A stretch of 61,888 nucleotides of DNA from an uncultured Clostridia bacterium. GTDB taxonomy: Bacteria; Bacillota; Clostridia; Oscillospirales; Oscillospiraceae. The notes below the pieces were generated by a model. It made no database searches. It was not told the origin of the DNA and saw nothing but the letters and a program-made list of their open reading frames with translations. Where the stretch lies: positions 1-61,888 of the forward strand of contig CAMCNO010000015.1 of NCBI GenBank assembly GCA_945876285.1. The letters run 5' to 3'. Positions within the stretch are counted from its first letter, which is position 1; every line of letters begins with the position of its first letter. Made by a program: the position numbers and the translations under genes. Below, in pieces: positions 26,963-36,011 of this stretch.

Positions 26963-26996
26963 ATTGGGTGTGCCCTCCGGCACACCCAATTTTTTT
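26963..26996 (+). terminator. Terminator downstream of rubredoxin
   Basis: 12-bp perfect stem ATTGGGTGTGCC / GGCACACCCAAT with CTCC loop and T7. Confidence 0.92.
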
Positions 26997-27042
26997 AAAT
27001 TTTCGCAGCTCTATGACCTATCCGCAAAATGTTTCAGACAGC

Positions 27043-27180
27043 AAAAAGGCCTTCGTCTCTCCAGATGAAGAGACGAAGGCTGTAATCTTCCGCGGTACCA
27101 CTCTGATTGGCGCAAAAATGCCCGCTTCCGGCATCGCCCCGGTGCTGCCCGGACAGATCCCGCCCCTATTTGCCGTCCGT
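27043..27180 (-). ncRNA. Orphan T-box antiterminator/terminator
   Basis: Minus strand: the T-box sequence AGAGTGGTACCGCG (27104-27091; consensus AGGGTGGNACCGCG) is followed by a 12-bp terminator stem (27080-27069 with 27060-27049) and TTTTT. Normally this is the 3' half of a tRNA-sensing leader upstream of an aminoacyl-tRNA synthetase or amino-acid gene. Only about 75 nt separate it from the stop codon of the upstream membrane-protein gene, leaving no room for a full Stem I outside coding sequence. No minus-strand gene follows before holB, about 8 kb away. It may now serve only as a terminator. Confidence 0.8.
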
Positions 27181-27792
27181 TTATTTTTTGTTCTTTCTGT
27201 TGATAAGCGGAACCTCCGGTCCCGTGTGGTCAATATCGCTCTGGATGCCCAGCCATGCATAGAAACGGCGCATAAACCGGAACGTAAAGCCCCCGGGCAG
27301 CATCGCGTTGACAAAAAACGCCGCCAGAACGCCGATCCCGGTATCCAAAATACGGTTCAGGGCATAAGAGATATAGGTCTCCACCGGTGTGTTGAACAGG
27401 ATGATGCACAGCACCACGCCGCCGGGCTGGATACCGCCCACCCAGATGCACTGACAGGCCAGGATCAGCAGTACCACGCCAATAAACGTCAGAGGGATCA
27501 GCACCCAGCGGTTGCTGCCGTCCGGGAATATCTGCGCATAAATGGCAAACAGGCCCATACCGATAAAGCCGCCCACCAGCGTGCCGAAAAAGCGGTTGCC
27601 GCCGTGGAGCTTGCTCATGTCATAGTCGCTGCCCATGCCGAAAATGGCGCCGATGCAGGCAAAAGCCGGGCTGCGGTCAAAAAAATAATAGACCAATGCG
27701 CAGAGGGTGGCGGCGATGGCGGTCTTGATGTTCCGCATTCCGACCCTCGGCCATTGGAACTTCTTCTGTTCTGTCTCTTTCGTGGTCTCCAT
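27181..27792 (-). CDS. FUSC/aromatic acid exporter-like membrane protein
   Basis: 203-residue membrane protein with about five to six hydrophobic segments. RNIKTAIAATLCALVYYFFDRSPAFACIGAIFGM-like N-terminus and FGTLVGGFIGMG match the ArAE_1/FUSC family. The family includes small putative exporters of aromatic acids; transport is not demonstrated for most members. ATG 27792 has GGAGAGAG upstream; a TTG at 27822 is an unlikely longer start. Single gene; its transcript would run into the orphan T-box terminator. Confidence 0.85.
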   Translation of the reverse strand: METTKETEQKKFQWPRVGMRNIKTAIAATLCALVYYFFDRSPAFACIGAIFGMGSDYDMSKLHGGNRFFGTLVGGFIGMGLFAIYAQIFPDGSNRWVLIPLTFIGVVLLILACQCIWVGGIQPGGVVLCIILFNTPVETYISYALNRILDTGIGVLAAFFVNAMLPGGFTFRFMRRFYAWLGIQSDIDHTGPEVPLINRKNKK

Positions 27793-28041
27793 GGTGTTTC
27801 TCTCTCCGTTTCTCCCTTGCAAGTTCAGATTCCGTTAAAATTCTATCATAGATAAAGCAGAATGAGAAGTCCGTTGCGCAAATTCCATGTAAATTTTGCG
27901 TAGAATTTGCAAGGAATTTGTTTTGGAATTTGCACAAAAGAAATCGGTTTTTGGAAGGTTTTACGCTCCTACGCCATGCTCCCGGTGTCTCCGTCCGCAA
28001 AGCAGGGCCGTGCGCAGAAAACGCGCACGGCCCTGCTTTGC
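27793..28041. other. Intergene between FUSC-like gene and carB-dapF
   Basis: Contains the car operon hairpin (27999-28039) and an AT-rich stretch with repeated GGAATTTG-like words. No clear promoter or gene was found; the FUSC-like promoter must lie here but is ambiguous. Confidence 0.5.
27999..28039 (-). terminator. Hairpin at end of car operon
   Basis: Stem of about 16 bp, AAAGCAGGGCCGTGCG / CGCACGGCCCTGCTTT, with an A-rich loop; only a short T run follows. Confidence 0.75.
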
Positions 28042-31000
28042 TCAGTATTCCGCTTCGCCGGTATAGACCAGCTTGGCGTCTCCGGTGAGCGTCACCCGCT
28101 CGTCGGTGTAGTTGACGATGAGGTCGCCGCCCTTGGCCCGGACGGTCACGTCCTTTCCCTTCTCGCACAGACCATTGGCCACGGCCGCCACCACCGCCGC
28201 GCAGGCGCCGGAGCCGCAGGCCATGGTCTCGCCGCTGCCCCGCTCCCAGACCCGCATCTTGATGGTGCTGGGGTTCACCACCCGGATGAACTCCGTGTTG
28301 ATGCGCTCCGGGAAATAGGGTGCGTGCTCGAACCGGGGCCCAATGAACTCCATGTCCACGGCGTCCACCCGGGGGCAGAACACGACGCAGTGGGGGTTGC
28401 CCATATCCACGCAGGTGATGTTGAAGGGCCGCCCGCCGATGACCACCGGATAATCCACCACCGTCTGTTCCGCGATGGCAAATTTCAGTGCCGCGGTGTC
28501 CAGTGTGGCGTAGCCCATATCCACGCAGGCGGAGGTCACCTTACCGCTGGTGGTATAGAGCTTCACGGTCTTGGTGCCCTTACCGGTCTCAATGGTCATC
28601 TCCTCTTTTTTGACGATGCCATTGTCATACAGGTACTTGCCCATGCACCGCAGGGCGTTGCCGGCCATCATGCCCTCGCTGCCGTCGGCGTTGAACATCC
28701 GCATCTTTGCGTCGGCTTTTTGGGAGCGCTCCATGAGCACGATGCCGTCGGCGCCGATGCCGTGATAGCGGTCGCAGAAGGTCACGCACAGGGATTCGGG
28801 GCAGGTAATGGCCCCGTCCCAGTTCTCCAGGAAGATATAGTCGTTGCCGCAGGTCTCCATCTTGGCAAATTTCAGCTTCTGGCGCTCTGTCCGCAGATGG
28901 CAGATGTCGATGAGCTCCGTGTTGTGCTGGTTGTACCGGGATGCCAGAATGTCCGTCAATGCGTTGGCAGTGTCCAGAGAAGTGAGGCAAGGAATGCCCA
29001 GCTGGACGCAGCGGTGGTTCAGGTGGATAAAATCCTTGATGTAGCTAGGCTCCGTGGAACCGGTGAGGATGACGTAATCAATTTTGCCGTCCTCCAGCAG
29101 CTGGAACACCCGGTTGTCCTGGCCCAGCTTGCCCACGACCTCCACATCGGTGCCAAGGCGGGAAATTTCCTGGGCAGTGCGCTCCGTGGCGTACAGCTTG
29201 AAGCCCATCTCGTCCAGCTTCCGGGCGATGTTGACGATCTCCGGCTGATCCCGGCGGTTGACGGAGATGAGCACGCCCGCGTGCTCACTCTTCTCCACCT
29301 TGTACCCGGCGGAAACCAGGCCCTTGAACAGCGCCTCCTGCATATCCTTGCCCAGGCCCAGCACCTCGCCGGTGGACTTCATCTCGGGAGAGAGGGCCGC
29401 GTTGGCGTCGGTGATCTTCTCAAAGGAGAACACAGGCACCTTGACAGCCACATAGGGCGGCTGCTTGTAGAGCCCGGTGCCGTAGCCCAGGGAGGCCAGG
29501 GGCTGACCCACCATGACTCTCGTCGCCAAATCCACCATAGGTACGCCCGTCACCTTGGAAATGTAGGGCACGGTACGGCTGGCCCGGGGGTTGACCTCGA
29601 TGACGTACAGGTCGTTCTGGTAGATGAGGTACTGGATATTGATGAGGCCCTTTGTCCCCAGGCTCAGGGCCAGCTTTTCAGAGCAGTCAATGATGGTTTG
29701 CAGCATCTTGTCGCCGATGGAGTAGGGCGGATAGACCGCGATGGAGTCGCCGGAATGGACGCCGGTGCGCTCGATGTGCTGCATGACGCCGGGAATGAGG
29801 ACGTCCTTGCCGTCGGAGATGACGTCCACCTCCAGTTCCTTGCCCATGAGGTACTGGTCCACCAGCACGGGGTTCTCGATCTTGCCGGAGAGAATGACCT
29901 CCATGTAGGTCCGCACGTCCTCGTCGTTGTGGGCGATGACCATGTTCTGGCCGCCGATGACGTAAGAGGGCCGCAGCAGCACGGGATAGCCCAGCTCATT
30001 GGCGGCGTTCAGGGCTTCTTCCATGCCCAGGACGCCCCGGCCGGCGGCCCGCTTGATGTGGAACCGCTCCAGCAGCTCGTCGAACCGCTCCCGGTCCTCG
30101 GCCATGTCGATGGACTCGGCGGAGGTGCCCATGATACGGATGCCGTTGTCATCCAGGAACTTGGTCAGCTTGATGGCCGTCTGGCCGCCGAAGGCCACCA
30201 CCACGCCCACGGGCTTCTCCACCTCGATGATGTGCATGACGTCCTCGGGGTACAGCGGCTCGAAGTACAGGCGGTCGGCAGTGTCGTAGTCGGTGGAGAC
30301 GGTCTCAGGGTTGTTGTTGACGATAACCACCTCGTAGCCCAGCTCCTTCAGCGTCCAGACGCAGTGGACGGAGGAGTAGTCGAACTCGATGCCCTGGCCA
30401 ATGCGGATAGGGCCGGAGCCCAGCACCATGATGACGGGCTTGCCGCTGCGGGGGAAGGTGCGGGATTCGCAGAATTGGTCGAAAGAGGAGTAGAAATAGG
30501 GGGTCTCGGCGTCGAACTCGGCGCCGCAGGTATCCACCATCTTGTAGACGGCGGTCTTGCTCCCGCAGGGCAGCGTTTCCGCCCCAGAGAGCCGCAGCAG
30601 GGCGCTGTCGGGATAGCCCAGCTTCTTTCCCGTCTCATAGTGTTCGGCGGTGAGGCCGTCCTTTTCCAACGCCAGCTCGAACTCCGCCATCTTTTTGAGC
30701 TTCGCCAGGAACCAGCGGTCGATTTTGGTGATGCTGAAGATCTCCTCGATGGAAATGCCGGACTTCAGCGCCTCAAACACGGTGAAAATGCGGTGGTCGT
30801 CCACCCGGCGGAGCCGCTCCCAGATGGGGGCGCCGTCCTCAGGGTCCACCTTACGGTTCAGGGTGTCCAGGCCCACCTCGGCGCCCCGGACGGCCTTCAT
30901 CAGCGCCATCTCAAAGCTGGGAGCAATGGACATGACCTCTCCGGTGGCCTTCATCTGGGTGCCTAGGGTGCGGCTGGCGTCGGCAAACTTGTCGAAGGGC

Positions 31001-32079
31001 CACTTGGGCATCTTCACCACGATGTAGTCCAGCGTGGGCTCGAAGCAGGCGCAGGTCTTTCCGGTGATGTCGTTCTTGATCTCGTCCAGGATGTAGCCCA
31101 GGGCGATCTTGGTGGTGATCTTGGCGATGGGATATCCGGTGGCCTTGGAGGCCAGGGCGGAGGAGCGGGACACACGGGGGTTGACCTCGATGACCGCGTA
31201 CTCAAAGCTGTCGGGATTCAGGGCCAGCTGCACATTGCAGCCGCCCACGATGCCCAGATGGGTGATGATATCCAGAGACGCCTTGCGGAGCATCTGGAAC
31301 TCCTTGTCCGCCAGGGTCTGGGTGGGGGCCACCACGATGGAATCACCGGTGTGGACGCCCACGGGGTCCAGATTCTCCATGGAGCAGACGGCGATGACGT
31401 TGCCCACGCCGTCCCGCATGGTCTCAAACTCGATCTCCTTCCAGCCAAAAATGGCCTTTTCGATGAGGACCTGGGTGATGGGAGAGGCATCCAGACCCGT
31501 CTGGGCGATGATCCGCAGCTCCTTGGCGTTCTGGGCCGCGCCGCCGCCTGCGCCGCCCAGGGTAAAGGCAGGGCGGACGATGACGGGATAGCCGATGCGG
31601 TCGGCCACCGCCAGGGCATCCTCCACGGTCTCGGCAATATCGGAGGCGATGACCGGCTGGCCGATCTCCGCCATGGCTTCCTTAAAGAGTTCCCGGTCCT
31701 CGGCCCGGGAGATAACCTTGGCGTCGGTGCCCAGCAGGCGGACGCCCTGCTCGGCGAGGAAGCCCTCCTTGTCCAGCTGCATGGCCAGGGTCAGGCCGGT
31801 CTGGCCGCCCAGGCCCGCCAGGATGGAGTCGGGCCGCTCCTTGAGGATGATGCGCTTGATGGTCTCGGTGGTCAGGGGCTCCAGGTAAATTTCATCCGCC
31901 ATGGCCTGGTCGGTCATGATGGTAGCGGGGTTGGAGTTGCACAGCACCACATTGACCCCGGCTTCTTTCAGAATCCGGCAGGCCTGGGCGCCGGCATAGT
32001 CGAACTCAGCGGCCTGCCCGATGACGATGGGGCCGGAGCCGATGACCAGGACTTTCTTAATGGAAGTATCCAGGGGCAT
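28042..32079 (-). CDS. carB: Carbamoyl-phosphate synthase large subunit fused to a DapF-like domain
   Basis: 1,345 residues in one uninterrupted frame. Residues 1-about 1068 are a full CarB: start MPLDTSIKKVLVIGSGPIVI, the second synthetase half beginning VIMVLGSGPIRIGQGIEFDY, and the MGS-like allosteric domain (KLYATERTAQEI...). It makes carbamoyl phosphate for pyrimidines and arginine with CarA. From residue 1069 (LKFAKMETCGNDYIF) a 277-residue diaminopimelate-epimerase fold follows with no linker: HGIGADG, NPHCVVF, ERGSGETMACGSGACA (second catalytic Cys). At the first catalytic Cys position it reads SEGMMAGNALRC, that is Ala (codon 28665-28663). Epimerase activity is therefore doubtful. 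The start overlaps the carA stop (TAATG). Confidence 0.95.
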   Translation of the reverse strand: MPLDTSIKKVLVIGSGPIVIGQAAEFDYAGAQACRILKEAGVNVVLCNSNPATIMTDQAMADEIYLEPLTTETIKRIILKERPDSILAGLGGQTGLTLAMQLDKEGFLAEQGVRLLGTDAKVISRAEDRELFKEAMAEIGQPVIASDIAETVEDALAVADRIGYPVIVRPAFTLGGAGGGAAQNAKELRIIAQTGLDASPITQVLIEKAIFGWKEIEFETMRDGVGNVIAVCSMENLDPVGVHTGDSIVVAPTQTLADKEFQMLRKASLDIITHLGIVGGCNVQLALNPDSFEYAVIEVNPRVSRSSALASKATGYPIAKITTKIALGYILDEIKNDITGKTCACFEPTLDYIVVKMPKWPFDKFADASRTLGTQMKATGEVMSIAPSFEMALMKAVRGAEVGLDTLNRKVDPEDGAPIWERLRRVDDHRIFTVFEALKSGISIEEIFSITKIDRWFLAKLKKMAEFELALEKDGLTAEHYETGKKLGYPDSALLRLSGAETLPCGSKTAVYKMVDTCGAEFDAETPYFYSSFDQFCESRTFPRSGKPVIMVLGSGPIRIGQGIEFDYSSVHCVWTLKELGYEVVIVNNNPETVSTDYDTADRLYFEPLYPEDVMHIIEVEKPVGVVVAFGGQTAIKLTKFLDDNGIRIMGTSAESIDMAEDRERFDELLERFHIKRAAGRGVLGMEEALNAANELGYPVLLRPSYVIGGQNMVIAHNDEDVRTYMEVILSGKIENPVLVDQYLMGKELEVDVISDGKDVLIPGVMQHIERTGVHSGDSIAVYPPYSIGDKMLQTIIDCSEKLALSLGTKGLINIQYLIYQNDLYVIEVNPRASRTVPYISKVTGVPMVDLATRVMVGQPLASLGYGTGLYKQPPYVAVKVPVFSFEKITDANAALSPEMKSTGEVLGLGKDMQEALFKGLVSAGYKVEKSEHAGVLISVNRRDQPEIVNIARKLDEMGFKLYATERTAQEISRLGTDVEVVGKLGQDNRVFQLLEDGKIDYVILTGSTEPSYIKDFIHLNHRCVQLGIPCLTSLDTANALTDILASRYNQHNTELIDICHLRTERQKLKFAKMETCGNDYIFLENWDGAITCPESLCVTFCDRYHGIGADGIVLMERSQKADAKMRMFNADGSEGMMAGNALRCMGKYLYDNGIVKKEEMTIETGKGTKTVKLYTTSGKVTSACVDMGYATLDTAALKFAIAEQTVVDYPVVIGGRPFNITCVDMGNPHCVVFCPRVDAVDMEFIGPRFEHAPYFPERINTEFIRVVNPSTIKMRVWERGSGETMACGSGACAAVVAAVANGLCEKGKDVTVRAKGGDLIVNYTDERVTLTGDAKLVYTGEAEY

Positions 32080-33143
32080 TACCGGTCACCACCTTTCATC
32101 AAATTCACAAAGCGGTCAAACAGGAAGGACGTATCCTTTGGTCCGGTGCAGGCTTCCGGGTGGAACTGCACGGTAAAGGCTTTCAGGTCCGGGTAGTCGA
32201 TGCCCTCGCAGGTGCCGTCGTTGGCGTTGGCAAAGGAGAGCTTTCCGGCTTTAATGCTGTCGGAGTCCACCGCGTAGCCGTGGTTCTGGCTGGTGATGTA
32301 GGTGCGGACGCCATTCACGTCCCGGACGGGCTGGTTGACGCCCCGGTGGCCGTATTTCAGCTTGTAGGTCTTTCCCCCAGCGGCCAGGGCTGTCAGCTGG
32401 TGGCCCAGGCAGATGCCGAACATAGGGACCTTCCCCAGCAGTTTATTGATCTGTTCAATTTGGTAGACATTCTCCGCCGGGTCGCCGGGGCCGTTGGACA
32501 GCATCACGCCATCGGGATTCGCTGCCAGGATGTCCTCCGCGGAGGTGGTGGCGGGCAGTACCGTCACGGTGCAGCCCCGCTTCTGCAGCTCCCGGACGAT
32601 GTTGCGCTTGGCGCCGTAGTCCAGAAGGGAGACCTTGAATACTTCCTCCCCCTCCGCCGGGTAAACAGCAGCTTCTTTGCAGGTGACGGCCTCCACCACG
32701 CCAGTGACGGCGTAGGTCTCCACCGGCTTCAAATCGGCAGGCACCTGGTCGCAGATGGTGGCGTTCATGACGCCGTGCTCCCGGATGATGCGGGTGAGCT
32801 GGCGGGTGTCCACGCCGTACAGTCCCGGCACGCCCTGCTCTTTCAGATAGGTGTTCAGGTCGCAGTCCGTGCGGAAGTTGGACGGCGCCTCGCACCACTC
32901 CCGGACCACATAGCCCTTCACGCAGCAAGCGCCCTCGAAATCCTCCCGGATGATGCCGTAGTTGCCGATGAGGGGATAGGTCTGCATGACGATCTGGCCC
33001 GCGTAGCTGGGGTCGGTCAGGGTCTCGATGTAGCCGCACATACCGGTGGTGAACACCAGCTCGCCCACGGCGGCAGTGTCGGCGCCGAAGCGGACGCCTT
33101 CAAAAACCTGACCGTCCTGGAGCACTAAATAGCCCTTTTTCAT
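32079..33143 (-). CDS. carA: Carbamoyl-phosphate synthase small (glutaminase) subunit
   Basis: 354 residues. It hydrolyses glutamine and channels ammonia to CarB. The N-terminal small domain begins KKGYLVLQDGQVFEG. The C-terminal class I amidotransferase has SNGPGDP, the nucleophile Cys in GICLGHQLTALAAGG and the catalytic His-Glu in QFHPEACTGP. ATG 33143 is used because AGGAGG is 5 nt upstream; a longer in-frame extension lacks a site. First gene of carA-carB/dapF. Confidence 0.97.
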   Translation of the reverse strand: MKKGYLVLQDGQVFEGVRFGADTAAVGELVFTTGMCGYIETLTDPSYAGQIVMQTYPLIGNYGIIREDFEGACCVKGYVVREWCEAPSNFRTDCDLNTYLKEQGVPGLYGVDTRQLTRIIREHGVMNATICDQVPADLKPVETYAVTGVVEAVTCKEAAVYPAEGEEVFKVSLLDYGAKRNIVRELQKRGCTVTVLPATTSAEDILAANPDGVMLSNGPGDPAENVYQIEQINKLLGKVPMFGICLGHQLTALAAGGKTYKLKYGHRGVNQPVRDVNGVRTYITSQNHGYAVDSDSIKAGKLSFANANDGTCEGIDYPDLKAFTVQFHPEACTGPKDTSFLFDRFVNLMKGGDR

Positions 33144-33193
33144 AGAATCCTCCTGCTTTTGCCCGTAATTTCCCATTTTCTATTTTCTATGTC

Positions 33194-33222
33194 ATTATGC
33201 AAGTTTTTCCGCCCGCCGTCAA
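33194..33222 (-). promoter_or_regulatory. Promoter of carA-carB operon
   Basis: Minus-strand TTGACG (33222-33217), 17 nt, CATAAT (33199-33194). The leader is only about 45 nt, too short for a PyrR attenuator. The remaining 239-bp gap holds the lepA terminator and nothing else recognisable. Confidence 0.8.
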
Positions 33223-33319
33223 TGATTCTCAGCCTGCCCGGAAGTAGACTTTCCCGGAAAATAGGTATTACTTTTTGTGCATTTTCGCAAAGGTGGACCT
33301 ATCCGACCCTCCGCAGGGC

Positions 33320-33351
33320 AAAAAGCAGGTCCCCGGCAAGCGGGGACCTGC
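33320..33351 (-). terminator. Terminator of lepA
   Basis: 11-bp stem GCAGGTCCCCG / CGGGGACCTGC with GCAAG loop; TTTTTGC on the minus strand. Confidence 0.9.
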
Positions 33352-33382
33352 ACCTTTTCGTATTCGCCAGGATGTGCAAAAA

Positions 33383-35188
33383 TCACTCGTCCAGCTTGAG
33401 CACCGCCAAAAATGCCTCCGTCGGCACCTGCACCGTACCGAGAGAACGCATCTTCTTTTTGCCCTCTTTCTGCTTTTCCAGCAGCTTCTTTTTCCGGGTC
33501 ACGTCGCCGCCGTAGCACTTCGCCAGCACGTCCTTGCGCATGGCCTTGACGGTCTCCCGGGCGATGACCCGGCCGCCGATGGCCGCTTGGATGGGAATTT
33601 CAAACAGCTGGCGGGGGATGTTCTCCTTCAGCTTCTCGCACAGCTTCCGGGCCCGGGGATAGGCCTTGTCCTTGTGGGCGATGAAGCTCAGGGCATCCAC
33701 CTTGTCGCCGTTCAAGAGGAGGTCCACCTTCACCAGCTCGCTGGGTCGGTAGTCGGACAGCTCATAGTCCAGGGAGGCGTAACCCTTGGTATTGGCTTTC
33801 AGCGTGTCGAAGAAATCGTAGATGATCTCATTCAGCGGCATCTGGTAATGAAGCTCCACCAGGTTGGTGTCCAGATACTGCATATCCTTGAACTCGCCCC
33901 GGCGGGTCTGGCACAGGGGCATGATGTTGCCCACGTACTCGTTCGGGCTGATGATGGACACCTTGACGTAAGGCTCCTCCGACCGCTCGATAGAGGCGGG
34001 ATCGGGGTAATTGTGGGGATTGTCCACCCGCACGAGAGACCCGTCGGTCTTGTAGACATTGTAAATAACAGAGGGCAGGGTGGTCACCAGGTCCAGATCG
34101 AACTCCCGCTCCAGACGCTCCTGGATGACCTCCATGTGGAGCATGCCCAAAAAGCCGCAGCGGAAGCCGAAGCCCAGGGCCACGGAGCTTTCCGGCTCAA
34201 AGCTCAGCGACGCGTCGTTGAGCCGCAGCTTCTCCAGCGCGTCCCGCAGGTCGGGGTACTTGCTGCCGTCCTCGGTGTAGATACCGCAGTAGACCATGGG
34301 CTGCACGGGGCGGTAGCCCGGCAAAGGCTCCGCCGTGGGGGTGGCGGCGTCAGTGACGGTGTCGCCCACCCGGGTGTCCTGCACGTTCTTGATGGAGGCG
34401 GTAAAGTAGCCCACCTCTCCGGCCTCCAGGCCGTCGCAGGGCTCCAGACCCAGGGGCAGCAGGTGGCCGCACTCCACCACCTGATAAGTCGCGCCGGAGG
34501 CCATCAGCTTCACCGTCTGTCCGGTGCGGATGGAGCCCTCCATCAGGCGCATGTAGACGATGACACCCCGGTAGCTGTCGTACTGGCTGTCGAAGATCAG
34601 GGCCTTCAGCGGCGCGTTCACATCGCCGGTGGGGGCGGGCACGTTCTGCACGACGTCCTCCAGCACGGCGTCGATGTTGATGCCCATTTTGGCGGAGATC
34701 TCCGGCGCGTCCATGGCGGGCAGGCCGATGATGTCCTCCACCTCATGCTTGGCCTTCTGGGGATTGGCGGCGGGCAGGTCGATCTTGTTGAACACCGGGA
34801 GGATCTCCAGGTCGTGTTCCATGGCGAGATAGGTGTTGGCCAGGGTCTGGGCCTCCACACCCTGGGTGGAATCCACCACCAGCACGGCGCCCTCGCAGGC
34901 CGCCAGGGACCGGGACACCTCATAGTTGAAGTCCACATGGCCCGGGGTGTCGATCAGGTTCAGCTCGTAGACCTGTCCGTCCTTGGCCTTGTAGTTCAGC
35001 CGGACAGCGCGGGCCTTGATGGTAATGCCCCGCTCCCGCTCCAGGTCCATATTGTCCAGCAGCTGGCTCTCCATCTGCCGCTGGGAGACCGCCTCGCACT
35101 TTTCCAGCAGCCGGTCCGCCAGCGTGGACTTGCCGTGATCTATGTGGGCGATAATCGAAAAGTTTCGGATATTCTGCTGTTTCGTCAT
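33383..35188 (-). CDS. lepA: Elongation factor 4 (LepA)
   Basis: 601-residue ribosome-associated GTPase that back-translocates or remodels stalled ribosomes and aids 30S assembly. G-domain motifs: [10 protein letters not shown] (G1), DTPGHVDF (G3), FNKIDLP (G4). The LepA-specific C-terminal domain ends with [29 protein letters not shown] sequence. ATG 35188 is preferred over TTG 35194; GGAGG lies 10 nt upstream. It starts 27 nt after an XRE gene, so the two probably share a transcript. Confidence 0.97.
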   Translation of the reverse strand: MTKQQNIRNFSIIAHIDHGKSTLADRLLEKCEAVSQRQMESQLLDNMDLERERGITIKARAVRLNYKAKDGQVYELNLIDTPGHVDFNYEVSRSLAACEGAVLVVDSTQGVEAQTLANTYLAMEHDLEILPVFNKIDLPAANPQKAKHEVEDIIGLPAMDAPEISAKMGINIDAVLEDVVQNVPAPTGDVNAPLKALIFDSQYDSYRGVIVYMRLMEGSIRTGQTVKLMASGATYQVVECGHLLPLGLEPCDGLEAGEVGYFTASIKNVQDTRVGDTVTDAATPTAEPLPGYRPVQPMVYCGIYTEDGSKYPDLRDALEKLRLNDASLSFEPESSVALGFGFRCGFLGMLHMEVIQERLEREFDLDLVTTLPSVIYNVYKTDGSLVRVDNPHNYPDPASIERSEEPYVKVSIISPNEYVGNIMPLCQTRRGEFKDMQYLDTNLVELHYQMPLNEIIYDFFDTLKANTKGYASLDYELSDYRPSELVKVDLLLNGDKVDALSFIAHKDKAYPRARKLCEKLKENIPRQLFEIPIQAAIGGRVIARETVKAMRKDVLAKCYGGDVTRKKKLLEKQKEGKKKMRSLGTVQVPTEAFLAVLKLDE

Positions 35189-35215
35189 ACGCAATAAACC
35201 TCCGCAAACAAGACA

Positions 35216-35899
35216 TCACTGCTCCGCCAGGCCGTTCATTCTGGCATCGGCGGTGCTCAGCACCTGGGTCATGCTCTGGCAGCGTCCGGGGTACGCGGCG
35301 GCCAGGGCGTCGGGAGACAGGTCCGGGAAAGGCTCCTTTTTCTCCGCCCGATCCCGCAGGGCATGGGCGTAGCGCACCTCCGCCAGCTTCCGGTCCGCAT
35401 CGGACACGTCCATGGCGCAGTCGTCGCTGTCCAGAGCGAAGTAATCTTCGTTGGCTCCGGCGCTGCGGTACAAATGACGGTACAGCTGATACACCCCGCC
35501 GCCCAGGTAGTCGGCAGCGGCGTTGATGGCAGCCTTGTCCCCCAGCTTGCCCAGCAGTCCGAACAGCACGCCCACGGCGCCGGAGAGCAGCTTGCTCTGG
35601 AGGGTCGCCAGCACACTACCCTGGAGAATGTTCCCCGGCTCGGCTGCGTTCAATACCTCCTCGGAGGTCAGCATACTGCCCTCCCGGGACAGCGTCCGTC
35701 CCAGAATGAAGTCGGCGGACACATTGTAATAGTCGCAGGCCTTCACCACGAAGCTGAGGCCCGGCTCCCGGACGCCGTTTTCATAGTGGCTCAGCAGCGC
35801 CTGGGAAATGCCCAGGTCTCCGGCGGCAGTCCGCTGGGACACCCCCCGCTCCTTCCGCAGCAGAGACAGGGTGCGTGAAAATTCAGATGTGGAAGCCAT
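35216..35899 (-). CDS. XRE-family regulator with long C-terminal domain
   Basis: 227 residues. The N-terminal HTH is SEFSRTLSLLRKERGVSQRTAAGDLGISQALLSHYENG (about 5-42), a canonical XRE domain. The C-terminal about 150 residues are helical and not recognised; they include LLSGAVGVLFGLLGKLGDKAAINAAADYLGG, a possible helical bundle or oligomerisation region. AAGGAG precedes ATG 35899; earlier in-frame codons belong to the terminator region of the neighbouring gene. Upstream of lepA in the same direction. Confidence 0.88.
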   Translation of the reverse strand: MASTSEFSRTLSLLRKERGVSQRTAAGDLGISQALLSHYENGVREPGLSFVVKACDYYNVSADFILGRTLSREGSMLTSEEVLNAAEPGNILQGSVLATLQSKLLSGAVGVLFGLLGKLGDKAAINAAADYLGGGVYQLYRHLYRSAGANEDYFALDSDDCAMDVSDADRKLAEVRYAHALRDRAEKKEPFPDLSPDALAAAYPGRCQSMTQVLSTADARMNGLAEQ

Positions 35900-35940
35900 G
35901 TTTTCTCTCCTTATGTCTCTATGTTTAATACATATCGTAT

Positions 35941-35969
35941 AGTTTAGCAGAAATGTTACAATTTGTAAA
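35941..35969 (-). promoter_or_regulatory. Promoter of XRE-lepA
   Basis: Minus-strand TTTACA (35969-35964), 17 nt, TAAACT (35946-35941). Just downstream an ATAC-GATAT-GTAT palindrome could be an autoregulatory site for the XRE protein. Confidence 0.6.
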
Positions 35970-35970
35970 G

Positions 35971-36005
35971 AAAAAGGATGAAACTGCCGGGCATTCACCC
36001 GGCAG
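35971..36005 (-). terminator. Terminator of HAD phosphatase gene
   Basis: 8-bp stem CTGCCGGG / CCCGGCAG, minus side continuing TTTCATCCTTTTTC. Confidence 0.75.
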
Positions 36006-36011
36006 CTTTCT

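Larger units (their letters stand above)
26804..27180. other. Gene-free scar-like intergene
   Basis: 377 bp between convergent genes that contain the PPDK-like remnant, the rubredoxin terminator and the orphan T-box. No other coding sequence with a ribosome binding site was found. Confidence 0.7.

Noticed and set aside
26507-26989. 160-codon minus-strand frame over desulfoferrodoxin/rubredoxin
   Set aside because: Overlaps two certain plus-strand genes and has no motif.
27018-27180. T-box as leader of a minus-strand gene downstream
   Set aside because: No minus-strand gene with a ribosome binding site follows; the next is holB, about 8 kb away.
28042-28875. Separate dapF gene instead of a fusion
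   Set aside because: No stop codon and no ribosome binding site with start codon at the junction; the frame is continuous from carB.
27907-30966. 1,019-codon open frame opposite carB-dapF
   Set aside because: Antisense shadow of a GC-rich gene; the minus strand has full CarB and DapF motifs.
33144-33382. PyrR attenuator upstream of carA
   Set aside because: The promoter lies only about 45 nt from the gene and no anti-antiterminator/terminator pair is present in that leader; the only hairpin is the lepA terminator.
33275-35197. 640-codon plus-strand frame opposite lepA
   Set aside because: Antisense shadow; lepA is certain from its GTPase motifs.
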